Assembly: GCA_964418485.1 (NCBI GenBank)
Contig: CAYQMH010000079.1
Coordinates: 1-8,377 of the forward strand
Direction of reading: 5' to 3'
Origin: JAFGHJ01 sp964418485
GTDB taxonomy: Bacteria > Hydrothermota > UBA3072
Length of the DNA stretch: 8,377 nucleotides
In this document: positions 1-6,382 of the stretch, one piece after another
How the letters are laid out: each line of letters starts with the position of its first letter
How positions within the stretch are numbered: the first letter of the stretch is position 1
Notes under the pieces: generated by a model
Database searches by the model: none
Seen by the model: the letters and a program-made list of their open reading frames with translations, nothing else
What the model was told of the DNA's origin: nothing
Translations under genes and position numbers: made by a program

Positions 1-753
1 CCTTACACTAATGATTATGTAAAATATTTATTTAAAGACTGGATTGAAATTCACGGAGACAGGAGATTCTCCGATGATAATGCGATAGTAACAGGAATAG
101 GCAGTTTAGAGGATGTCTCTTTTATAGTTGTTGGGCACGAAAAGGGAAGAAATATAACGGAAAAAATTAAAAGAAATTTTGGTAGTGCCCACCCGGAAGG
201 ATACAGAAAAGCCTTAAGAGTAATGAAATTGGGAGGTAAATTTAATTTACCGATCGTTTGTTTTGTGGATACAGCTGGTGCTTATCCGGGAATAGGGGCG
301 GAAGAGAGGGGACAGGCTTTAGCTATAGCTGAGAATATAAAGGAAATTGCTGTTATTCCGGTTCCTATAATTGTAATAATTACGGGAGAGGGGGGGAGTG
401 GGGGCGCTCTCGCTATTGGGGTTGGAAATAGAATATACATGCAAGAATTTGCGGTTTATTCAGTTATTTCTCCTGAAGGCTGTGCCTCTATTATTTTTCG
501 TGATCAAGAATACAAGAAGGAAGCCGCGGGATATCTTAAAATTACAGCAGAAGATTTAAAAGAATTTAAAGTTATAGATGGTATAATAGATGAGCCGGAA
601 GGAGGTGCGCATAACAATCCGGAAGAAGCAGCCCGCTTAATTGGGCAAGCGATTCTTACAGCATATAATGAATTGAAAGATATCGCGGGAGATGTTTTAA
701 TTGAAAAAAGAATTGAAAAATTTTCCAAAATGGGTGTGTATGCAAGGGGATAA
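1..753 (+). CDS. accA: Acetyl-CoA carboxylase carboxyltransferase subunit alpha, 5' end cut by window edge
   Basis: Alpha subunit of the acetyl-CoA carboxylase carboxyltransferase. With AccD it moves the carboxyl group from carboxybiotin on AccB to acetyl-CoA, giving malonyl-CoA, the first committed step of fatty-acid synthesis in the cytoplasm. The reading frame is open from base 1 without a start, so the visible 250 residues lack roughly the first 75-80 of an E. coli-like protein of about 319. The first ATG in frame (223) is internal: conserved AccA sequence lies before it, including PYTNDYV, HGDRRF, GHEKGR and PEGYRKALR. Further on are DTAGAYPGIGAEERGQ (about 90-105 of the visible part), the oxyanion-type glycine motif GEGGSGGALAIGVG (129-142) and YSVISPEGCAS (153-163). 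The end, up to MGVYARG, aligns with the usual AccA C-terminus. No frameshift is visible. Whether accD lies upstream cannot be seen. Confidence 0.97.
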   Translation, partial: PYTNDYVKYLFKDWIEIHGDRRFSDDNAIVTGIGSLEDVSFIVVGHEKGRNITEKIKRNFGSAHPEGYRKALRVMKLGGKFNLPIVCFVDTAGAYPGIGAEERGQALAIAENIKEIAVIPVPIIVIITGEGGSGGALAIGVGNRIYMQEFAVYSVISPEGCASIIFRDQEYKKEAAGYLKITAEDLKEFKVIDGIIDEPEGGAHNNPEEAARLIGQAILTAYNELKDIAGDVLIEKRIEKFSKMGVYARG

Positions 754-1290
754 ATGGCTTTAAGAGGCGATTTTAAAGATTTTGAATTAAACGACATATT
801 CCAATTAATCCATATGGGGGGTAAAGACGGAGCTCTTCATATTAGTGGGAAAAATGGTACCGGAGTTATTTTTTTTGAACACGGTAATATTAGACATGCT
901 GAGACGGGTGAACAACAAGGAACCGAGGCTATAAATGTATTTCTTAAATGGGATACAGGGACTTTTGAATTTATAGCGGGGGAAGACACCGATAAAGAGA
1001 CAATCAATCTTCCGATCCACAATGTAATTCTGGAAGCTGCGAGGCAGATAGATGAGTGGAAGAAGATGGAAGACGTAATACCTTCCGTAGAGGTGGTTGT
1101 TGATTTTGAAGAAGAACCTGATATTAGCGATATCGAGTTAAGACCTATGGAGTGGAAAGCTCTTTCAATAATTAACGGAGAAAAGACCATAAAAGAGATT
1201 GCTGATGAGCTTAAAATGAAGAGTTTCGATCTTGCAAAAATTCTTTATGGATTAGTGCAATCAGGTTTAATACGGGTAAAAAAGAAATAA
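754..1290 (+). CDS. DUF4388 (PATAN-like) domain protein with C-terminal winged-helix-like domain
   Basis: A 178-residue cytoplasmic protein. Residues 1-100 fit DUF4388: MALRGDFKDFELNDIFQLI, a GALHISGKNGTGVIFFEHGNIRHAETGE core (about 26-53), an EGxEAI-like helix (QGTEAINVFLKW) and GTFEFIAGE (69-77). The family is common in proteins tied to two-component signalling, gliding or gene regulation, but its biochemical role is not established. After an acidic linker (about 107-128), residues 131-178 look like a small winged helix: MEWKALSIINGEKTIKEIA, then a second helix and LVQSGLIRV. The ATG follows the accA TAA with no gap. AAGGGGA (744-750), inside the last accA codons, serves as ribosome-binding site, so translation is probably coupled to accA. 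No catalytic motif or DNA-binding specificity can be read. Its place after accA suggests shared expression, not shared pathway. Confidence 0.85.
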   Translation: MALRGDFKDFELNDIFQLIHMGGKDGALHISGKNGTGVIFFEHGNIRHAETGEQQGTEAINVFLKWDTGTFEFIAGEDTDKETINLPIHNVILEAARQIDEWKKMEDVIPSVEVVVDFEEEPDISDIELRPMEWKALSIINGEKTIKEIADELKMKSFDLAKILYGLVQSGLIRVKKK

Positions 1291-1321
1291 ATTTAATCGA
1301 AGAAATTATTAAGATTTGTTG

Positions 1322-1330
1322 AAAGGAGGA
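1322..1330 (+). promoter_or_regulatory. Shine-Dalgarno AAAGGAGGA that fixes the EF-G-like start at 1337
   Basis: AAAGGAGGA lies six bases before the ATG at 1337. A TTG at 1316 opens the same frame seven codons earlier, but that start would have to be read through this ribosome-binding site and has no such site of its own. The ATG at 1337 is therefore the better start. Confidence 0.85.
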
Positions 1331-1336
1331 AATTTG

Positions 1337-3349
1337 ATGGAGAAGAGATGTATTTGCATTGCTGGGCATGCTAATTCTGGTAAAACTTCCTTAGGAGAAG
1401 CGCTACTGTATAAGGTGAATTTTACAAACAGATTGGGTTCTATCGACAACGGAACTTCAGTTTTAGATTATATGAAGTATGAGAAAGAAAGAAAATATTC
1501 GGTTAGCCTAGCTTGTACTACATTCAAGTATGACGGTGTGGAAGTAGATTTGATAGATACTCCCGGATACCTTGATTTTCAAGGGGAAATGATTGCAGGT
1601 TTGAGTGTATGCGATTCAGTGATTATAGTTGTAGATGGGATTTCAGGTATGGGTTTCATAACGGGACAGGTAATTGAATACGCTAAAAAAAGAGGTGTCC
1701 CGGCTTTATTTTATGTAAGTAAATTAGGAAAAGAAGGGGTAGATTTTGAAAGTTTATTAAACGAAATAAAGGATGAAGTAAAAAGCGGGTTACTCCCTCT
1801 TGTTGTACCATTAGTAAAAAGTGGTAAAATAGTCGGCGTGGCAGATATACTGCAGTTAAAGGAATATTCCTCCGGAGGAGAAAAGGAGATCTCATCCGAT
1901 TTTACAGGCGAGATAAACAAATATAGAGAAAAGTTGGTTGAAGCGCTTGCGGAAGTGGACGAAGAACTTATGGAGAAATTCATAGAAGAGAAGGAAATTA
2001 CCGATGAAGATTTAAAGAATGGTATGAAAAGAGGATTTCTTACGGGGAAACTTTATCCTTTAATAAGTGGCGATTCGGTTTCGCTTCTTGGTATAGATTA
2101 TCTTCTTCAGTATATTAAGAAGATTTTTCCCTCACCTGCCGAGGCGAAACTTCCTTCTCAAGTTGAGTCAATTGATGGTCCGACTGCAGTTTTTTCTTTT
2201 AAGACTATATACGAGACACACGTCGGGGAATTAAATTTGATAAAGATTTGGAGAGGCAAACTTAAATCGGGGGATACACTAATTAACACTTCAAGTGATA
2301 CTGAAGAGAAAATCAATCAACTCTTTGTATTGAAAGGAAATGAAAGAGAACAGGTAGAGGAACTTGAAGCAGGTTCAATAGGTGCGTTAGTAAAGTTGAA
2401 AAATACCTCTTTAGGTGATACTTTGGCAGATCCGGCTAATCCAATCAAGTTAGATAAGGTCGAATTTCCCAGCCCTGTAGCAAAAATAGCTATTGAGGGT
2501 GAAACTGAGAAAGATAGCGACAAAATATCTAAAGGACTCTCTAAACTAAGGAAATCAGATCCCACCTTGAACTATAATTTTGATTCTGAAACAAAGCAGT
2601 TAATTTTAGAAACTATGGGTGAACAGCACTTGCAATTTGTGAAATCGTGGCTGGAGGATAATTTTAGTGTTAAACTTATAGAAAGCAAACCGGATGTTCA
2701 TTATAGAGAAACGATACAGAAGAAAGCAGAAGGACATGCAAAATTTAAAAAGCAGAGCGGTGGGCGGGGTCAGTATGGGGAAGTGTATCTGAAAGTCGAA
2801 CCCTTGGGAAGAGGCGAAGGAATAGAGTTTGCAAATGAGATTAAAGGCGGAAGTATTCCAAGCAAGTATGTGCCATCTGTTGAAACCGGGGTCAACGAAG
2901 CATTAAATACCGGAATATTGGCTGGTTATAAAGTTGTAGACTGTAAAATTATAGTTTATGATGGATCTTACCATCCGGTCGATTCTTCTGACAACGCTTT
3001 CAAAAGAGCAGGTTCTATGGCTTTAAAAGAGGCTCTTTTGCAGGCATCTCCGTTTTTGTTAGAACCTATACTTAAAGTTCAAACTGTTATAACCGATGAA
3101 TATACGGGAGATGTTATGGGAGATTTAAATTCGAAAAGGGGTAGAATCCTCGGCATCGATGCTAAAGGGAAGTTTCAAGTAATAAATGCCTATGTTCCTG
3201 AAAAAGAGATGTTTAAGTATTCGTCCAGATTGCGATCTTTAACCCAAGGTACAGGTACTTATTCTGCCGAGTTTGCATTTTATGAGAGAATTCCGGAAGA
3301 AATTGGCCAGGAAATTATGGCGCAGAAAAAAGATAAAGAAGAGGAGTAA
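1337..3349 (+). CDS. EF-G-like translational GTPase paralogue with degenerate G2, G4 and G5 motifs
   Basis: A 670-residue relative of elongation factor G, in the subgroup whose P-loop reads GHAxSGKT rather than GHIDHGKT. The G domain spans about 1-270: P-loop GHANSGKT (10-17), switch I with ERKYSVS (51-57) where EF-G has ERGITI, and DTPGYLDF (74-81) with Tyr in place of the catalytic-loop His of EF-G. The guanine-recognition site reads SKLG (128-131) instead of NKxD, and the G5 area reads SGDS (244-247). Domain II starts near 280 (GPTAVF) and domain III near 380. Domain IV keeps GGRGQYGEV (475-483) and the tip loop GSYHPVDSSDNAFK with His546. Domain V runs from about 573 with YTGDVMGDLNSKRGRI. 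All five domains are present and no stop or shift is seen. EF-G-like paralogues are poorly understood; ribosome rescue, recycling or conditional elongation are possible. It is probably not the main EF-G: no rpsL, rpsG or tuf genes adjoin it. Confidence 0.93.
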   Translation: MEKRCICIAGHANSGKTSLGEALLYKVNFTNRLGSIDNGTSVLDYMKYEKERKYSVSLACTTFKYDGVEVDLIDTPGYLDFQGEMIAGLSVCDSVIIVVDGISGMGFITGQVIEYAKKRGVPALFYVSKLGKEGVDFESLLNEIKDEVKSGLLPLVVPLVKSGKIVGVADILQLKEYSSGGEKEISSDFTGEINKYREKLVEALAEVDEELMEKFIEEKEITDEDLKNGMKRGFLTGKLYPLISGDSVSLLGIDYLLQYIKKIFPSPAEAKLPSQVESIDGPTAVFSFKTIYETHVGELNLIKIWRGKLKSGDTLINTSSDTEEKINQLFVLKGNEREQVEELEAGSIGALVKLKNTSLGDTLADPANPIKLDKVEFPSPVAKIAIEGETEKDSDKISKGLSKLRKSDPTLNYNFDSETKQLILETMGEQHLQFVKSWLEDNFSVKLIESKPDVHYRETIQKKAEGHAKFKKQSGGRGQYGEVYLKVEPLGRGEGIEFANEIKGGSIPSKYVPSVETGVNEALNTGILAGYKVVDCKIIVYDGSYHPVDSSDNAFKRAGSMALKEALLQASPFLLEPILKVQTVITDEYTGDVMGDLNSKRGRILGIDAKGKFQVINAYVPEKEMFKYSSRLRSLTQGTGTYSAEFAFYERIPEEIGQEIMAQKKDKEEE

Positions 3350-4212
3350 TGCTTTTATTTCTTTTAGCTCTTTTCGAGGGAGAGTTTCTCCTTGTGGGGG
3401 TAGATGCTGGAAGTTGGGGGAGAGGATCCACGGGTATTGCTTATCCTACGACTGGCTTTAAGAATCCTGCTTCTTCTCTTGTTCTAGAACCTTGTGTTTA
3501 TTTTACAGGTTCGAGAATGTTTGGAGATCTTGCTAATGTTTTAAGCGGAGGAATAAATTTAAGACAAAGCGATTATGGATTGGGAGTACACTTTATCTTT
3601 CATTCCGTGGGAGATATACTTGATACGAGAGATGGCTGGAATGATGAAGACGGGGACGGATATCCTGACCCCGGAGAGGAATTATATGAAGATTTAAATG
3701 ATGTTTTTTCCTCCCGCGAGGGAGCCATCTTTGCTGCATATTCAAAATGGGTAGGAAATTTTTCTGTAGGAATGGGCTTGAAGTTTATCTACAGGGAGAT
3801 TTACGAGACAAGAGCAGTTGGAGCAGGTGCGGATTTTGGAATTATTTATCAGATGGAGCAATACTCAATTGGAGTTGCAATAAAAGATATTACGACTTCT
3901 CCGGTTTTTTGGGAAGAGGGTACGGATCATATTGCTCCTTCGTATCAAATGGGTCTGGGATTTAACAAGAAGTTAGGAAACGTACCTATTTTGATGGAAG
4001 TTAATTTTATTCAAGACGAATACGGTTTTAATCACCATTTAGGCGTTGAACTTGGCTTAAACAAATGGCTTAAAATGCGCGCCGGATTTTTTAACGATCA
4101 GTTGACTACGGGTTTTGGAATTGAAAAACGCCCTTTTTTAGTTGATTACGCTTTGAATATACATTCTTATTTATCAATGTCTCACAGAGTTTCTCTGTTG
4201 TATAAACTTTGA
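3349..4212 (+). CDS. PorV/PorQ-like outer-membrane beta-barrel protein with an EF-hand-like loop
   Basis: A 287-residue protein. The N-terminal part GEFLLVGVDAGSWGRGSTGI (11-30), followed by YPTTGFKNPASS, resembles the PorV/PorQ family pattern (roughly xEFLxxGVGARxxGMGxAY...NPAGL). The remainder alternates hydrophobic and polar residues with glycine and aromatic residues, as in an outer-membrane barrel (for example FSVGMGLKFIYREIY, ADFGIIYQME, YSIGVAIKDI, MGLGFNKKLG, LGVELGLNKW). In the FCB group, PorV-like proteins serve type IX secretion or outer-membrane transport; nothing here shows which applies. Residues 99-110 (DEDGDGYPDPGE) match a calcium-binding EF-hand loop. The ATG shares its A with the stop of the EF-G-like gene (TAATG), with GAGGAG just before it. 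The signal peptide is odd: only about ten residues (MLLFLLALFE) precede the family core and carry no positive charge. No earlier start is possible, because an in-frame TAA lies at 3334-3336 with no start codon after it. Confidence 0.75.
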   Translation: MLLFLLALFEGEFLLVGVDAGSWGRGSTGIAYPTTGFKNPASSLVLEPCVYFTGSRMFGDLANVLSGGINLRQSDYGLGVHFIFHSVGDILDTRDGWNDEDGDGYPDPGEELYEDLNDVFSSREGAIFAAYSKWVGNFSVGMGLKFIYREIYETRAVGAGADFGIIYQMEQYSIGVAIKDITTSPVFWEEGTDHIAPSYQMGLGFNKKLGNVPILMEVNFIQDEYGFNHHLGVELGLNKWLKMRAGFFNDQLTTGFGIEKRPFLVDYALNIHSYLSMSHRVSLLYKL

Positions 4213-4235
4213 ATACCAGGTATTAGGTCTTCTTA

Positions 4236-4257
4236 GAAAAAACAAAATAATTTTTTC
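4236..4257. terminator. Weak AT-only hairpin between converging genes
   Basis: GAAAAAA (4236-4242) and TTTTTTC (4251-4257) can pair around an eight-base loop. The stem is nearly all A-U and would be weak in RNA. It could help end transcription from the minus-strand HD-GYP gene, for which I find no better terminator. This is a low-confidence call. Confidence 0.25.
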
Positions 4258-4298
4258 CTCGTGTTTTTTGTGATAATTGGTTTATCCGGGTTTGGAAG

Positions 4299-4327
4299 AG
4301 GTGCTGTACTAGCGCCTATTTGTTTTT
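4299..4327 (+). terminator. Intrinsic terminator of the plus-strand accA-to-barrel operon
   Basis: AGGTGCT (4299-4305) and AGCGCCT (4311-4317) form a seven-base-pair stem with one G-U pair and a five-base loop GTACT. It is followed on the plus strand by ATTTGTTTTT (4318-4327). No T-run follows on the minus strand, so it acts on plus-strand transcripts. It lies about 87 bases after the barrel gene stop and overlaps the last codons and TAG stop of the converging HD-GYP gene. Confidence 0.7.
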
Positions 4328-5326
4328 AACTTCTATTTCCCCTTCTTTTATTAGATTCAAGCAAATTTTTACTAATTTCGGGTCAAACTGAGTTCCGGAG
4401 TTTTGCTTTAATTCTTTAATAACTTCTTTCCGTGGTAGACCTTTCCTGTAGGGTCTTCTTGATATCATTGCGCTTAGAGAATCGGAGATAGCTAATATTC
4501 TAGCAGATAATGGTATTTTTTTACCCTTAAGACCATCGGGAAATCCATTTCCATCATAACGTTCATGATGATGAAGAACAGCATTTAGAATTTTTTTGTT
4601 TCCAATCGATGGATTTATTATAAAATTTCCTATCGCAGGATGTTTTTTCATTATCATATATTCTTTTTCTGTGAGAGTTTTAGGTTTCATTAAAATAGAA
4701 TCCGGTATACCGACTTTACCTATGTCATGGATAAGAGCTGCGTAGCTCAGCATTTCTTTTTCTTTATCAGAATATCCGAGTTGGTTGGCAATTTCAAGGG
4801 AAATTTCTTTAACCTGTTTTGAATGTCCTTCCTGGTATGGGTCTTTTGCCTCAAGTGCATTAACCAGAGACGTAATGGTATCCAGCATCTTCTTTTCTAT
4901 TTTTTCTCTTTGTTCTTTAACTTTACTTTCCAATTCCGTTTGATATTCTCTTTTTATTCTTAGGAGGAAATTTCTCTCCTTTACTTTTTCCAGAACTCTT
5001 CCGAGTTCTTCAGGCAAAACAGGTTTAACAAGGTAATCGAAAGCTCCGACACGCATAGTGCTCCTTATTATATCGAGATCTCTAAAAGCGGTAACCATTA
5101 TTATTGAAACATCGGGGTTAATACTTAACAAAGTTCTAGCGGCTTCTATACCGTTCATTTTTGGCATTTCAATATCAAGAAGCACACAGTCAAAATTGTT
5201 TTTCTTGTATTCATTGACCGCTTCATATCCATCAGATGTCGGTTTACAATTATGTCCTTGTATAGAGAGAATGTTTGTAAGAGACCTTAGAATTTTATTA
5301 TCATCGTCTGCTAATAAAATTTCCAT
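4316..5326 (-). CDS. Response regulator with HD-GYP cyclic-di-GMP phosphodiesterase domain
   Basis: A 336-residue cytoplasmic two-component output protein. The receiver domain (about 1-118) has the acidic pocket DDD (7-9), the phosphorylated Asp51 in LLDIEMP, Thr79 in MVTAF and Lys101 in LVKP. A charged, coiled-coil-like linker (about 110-150) leads to the HD-GYP domain (about 150-330). That domain has His168 in EGHSKQV, the HD pair His200-Asp201 in HDIGKVGIPD, His229 in KKHP, HHERYDGNGFPDGLKG (253-268) and Asp282 in AISDSLSAM. All expected metal ligands are present. The signature tripeptide is GFP rather than GYP, and the usual FDAM reads LSAM. Family knowledge suggests it hydrolyses cyclic di-GMP when phosphorylated. 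The gene follows the MBL-fold gene after 27 bases and is probably in its operon. No strong Shine-Dalgarno precedes the ATG, only AGG about twelve bases upstream. No sensor kinase gene is in the window. Confidence 0.95.
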   Translation of the reverse strand: MEILLADDDNKILRSLTNILSIQGHNCKPTSDGYEAVNEYKKNNFDCVLLDIEMPKMNGIEAARTLLSINPDVSIIMVTAFRDLDIIRSTMRVGAFDYLVKPVLPEELGRVLEKVKERNFLLRIKREYQTELESKVKEQREKIEKKMLDTITSLVNALEAKDPYQEGHSKQVKEISLEIANQLGYSDKEKEMLSYAALIHDIGKVGIPDSILMKPKTLTEKEYMIMKKHPAIGNFIINPSIGNKKILNAVLHHHERYDGNGFPDGLKGKKIPLSARILAISDSLSAMISRRPYRKGLPRKEVIKELKQNSGTQFDPKLVKICLNLIKEGEIEVKNK

Positions 5327-5353
5327 AGGAATAGAATACCTATATCAAGAATT

Positions 5354-6184
5354 TCATAATTTAAATTCTTTACCCTCTTGGGCACCTTTGATTTTTAATC
5401 CTTTCCCTGCCAGTTTGTTAGCTTTTTTTACTATTTTATCTACTTGCCTGTCAGTTCTTGTGGGGTCGTAGTGAGTCAAATAAAGTGTTTTTATGTTTCC
5501 TTCTTTGGCGAATTCTACTGTTTGTTCCCACGAAGAATGGCCCCAGCTTTTGTGTTTTTCCATTTCATTTTTTTCGTATTGAGCGTCATGAATTAGAATA
5601 TCCGAATCTTTTGTAAAAGCTAAGTGATCTTTATAGGGTACTGCTGCTATATCCTGATGGTCTAGTTCGTTATCGCTCATAAAGACTAAAGTTTTTCCAT
5701 CTTCTTCAAATTTAAAAGCGTGGGTCTCAAGAGGATGGTTTGTTAATATGGAACTGATTTTTACCCCGTCGATTGAAATACCTTTTTTTCGTATTTTTTC
5801 AAATTCTATTTTGGCGGCTATTTCCTTAAAAGGTACCGGATAGTAAAGGGATTTCATTTGTCCTTTGAGTATGTCCAATAATCTTTCATAAGTCGGAGAA
5901 GCGGCAAATATTTTTATTGAGAAATCCGGAATGTATATAGGAATAAAGAATGGAAATCCCTGGATATGGTCCCAGTGAGAATGGGTTAGGAATAAATTAA
6001 TGTGGTTTATTTTCTCACGAAGTATTTCTTCAGAAAGAACTCTCATACCGGAGCCCGCGTCGATGATAATCTTTTTTCCGTTATTTAATGTTAGGTCTAC
6101 ACATGTTGTGTTGCCACCATATTTTACTGTATATTTTCCGGGTGTTGGTATTGAGCCTCTTGTACCCAAAAGTTTAATTTTCAT
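5354..6184 (-). CDS. MBL-fold metallo-hydrolase
   Basis: A 276-residue cytoplasmic metallo-beta-lactamase-fold enzyme. The N-terminus MKIKLLGTRGSIPTPG and KYGGNTTCVDL is typical of a broad MBL group seen near signalling genes. Metal ligands are easy to see: THSHWDH (67-73, giving His68, His70, Asp72 and His73), His150 in LTNHP, the bridging Asp171 in MSDNE, and His238 in LTHYDP. HDAQY (199-203) and WGHSS (214-218) are also typical of this group and may shape the active site. Two metals (Zn or Fe/Mn) and hydrolysis of a phosphodiester or similar bond are expected from the fold; the substrate cannot be read from the sequence. It is first in a two-gene unit with the HD-GYP response regulator. 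The ATG has no Shine-Dalgarno and lies six bases after a -10-like box, so it may be translated from a leaderless mRNA. Confidence 0.92.
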   Translation of the reverse strand: MKIKLLGTRGSIPTPGKYTVKYGGNTTCVDLTLNNGKKIIIDAGSGMRVLSEEILREKINHINLFLTHSHWDHIQGFPFFIPIYIPDFSIKIFAASPTYERLLDILKGQMKSLYYPVPFKEIAAKIEFEKIRKKGISIDGVKISSILTNHPLETHAFKFEEDGKTLVFMSDNELDHQDIAAVPYKDHLAFTKDSDILIHDAQYEKNEMEKHKSWGHSSWEQTVEFAKEGNIKTLYLTHYDPTRTDRQVDKIVKKANKLAGKGLKIKGAQEGKEFKL

Positions 6185-6190
6185 AAAATT

Positions 6191-6218
6191 ATTTTAAGTA
6201 AAAATGCAGATTTGTCAA
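6191..6218 (-). promoter_or_regulatory. Sigma70-type promoter of the MBL/HD-GYP unit, predicted leaderless
   Basis: On the minus strand a consensus -35 TTGACA (6218 down to 6213) is followed by a 16-base spacer and a -10 TAAAAT (6196 down to 6191, five of six consensus bases). Only six bases separate the -10 from the ATG at 6184, so transcription should begin at or within a base or two of the start codon. The lack of any ribosome-binding site agrees. An alternative is TTAACA / TATACT further upstream with a 15-base spacer, which would give a short leader. Confidence 0.6.
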
Positions 6219-6290
6219 GCTTTTTATAGTATATTATCTTATTAAAAGTGTTAAATTATAGTTTTTTTAGTGTCCTTTATTCAAAAGGTC

Positions 6291-6319
6291 TTGCTTATTG
6301 AGTAATTTTCTTTTATTAT
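6291..6319 (+). promoter_or_regulatory. Possible promoter of the flavoenzyme-yjbQ unit
   Basis: TTGCTT (6291-6296), a 17-base spacer and TATTAT (6314-6319) resemble a sigma70 promoter with a weak -35. It would give a leader of about 55 bases before the ATG at 6383. The rest of the 198-base divergent gap is AT-rich and shows no clear operator or riboswitch. Confidence 0.35.
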
Positions 6320-6382
6320 TAATCGATTTAAAGATAGCTTTTATGGCGAGATTTAAAAATTCTAAAGGCTAAGGGGGATTTG

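Noticed and set aside
1316..1336. TTG start at 1316 for the EF-G-like gene
   Set aside because: The Shine-Dalgarno AAAGGAGGA falls inside those codons, and homologues begin near the ATG at 1337.
3273..3461. Short plus-strand ORF across the EF-G-like/barrel junction
   Set aside because: It is out of frame with both well-supported genes, and its basic, low-complexity product comes from the Lys/Glu-rich tail of the GTPase gene.
4212..4224. Perfect inverted repeat AATACC-A-GGTATT at the barrel gene stop
   Set aside because: Thirteen bases, AT-rich, with no T-run and at a 3' end. It is too short and misplaced for an operator, and chance is likely.
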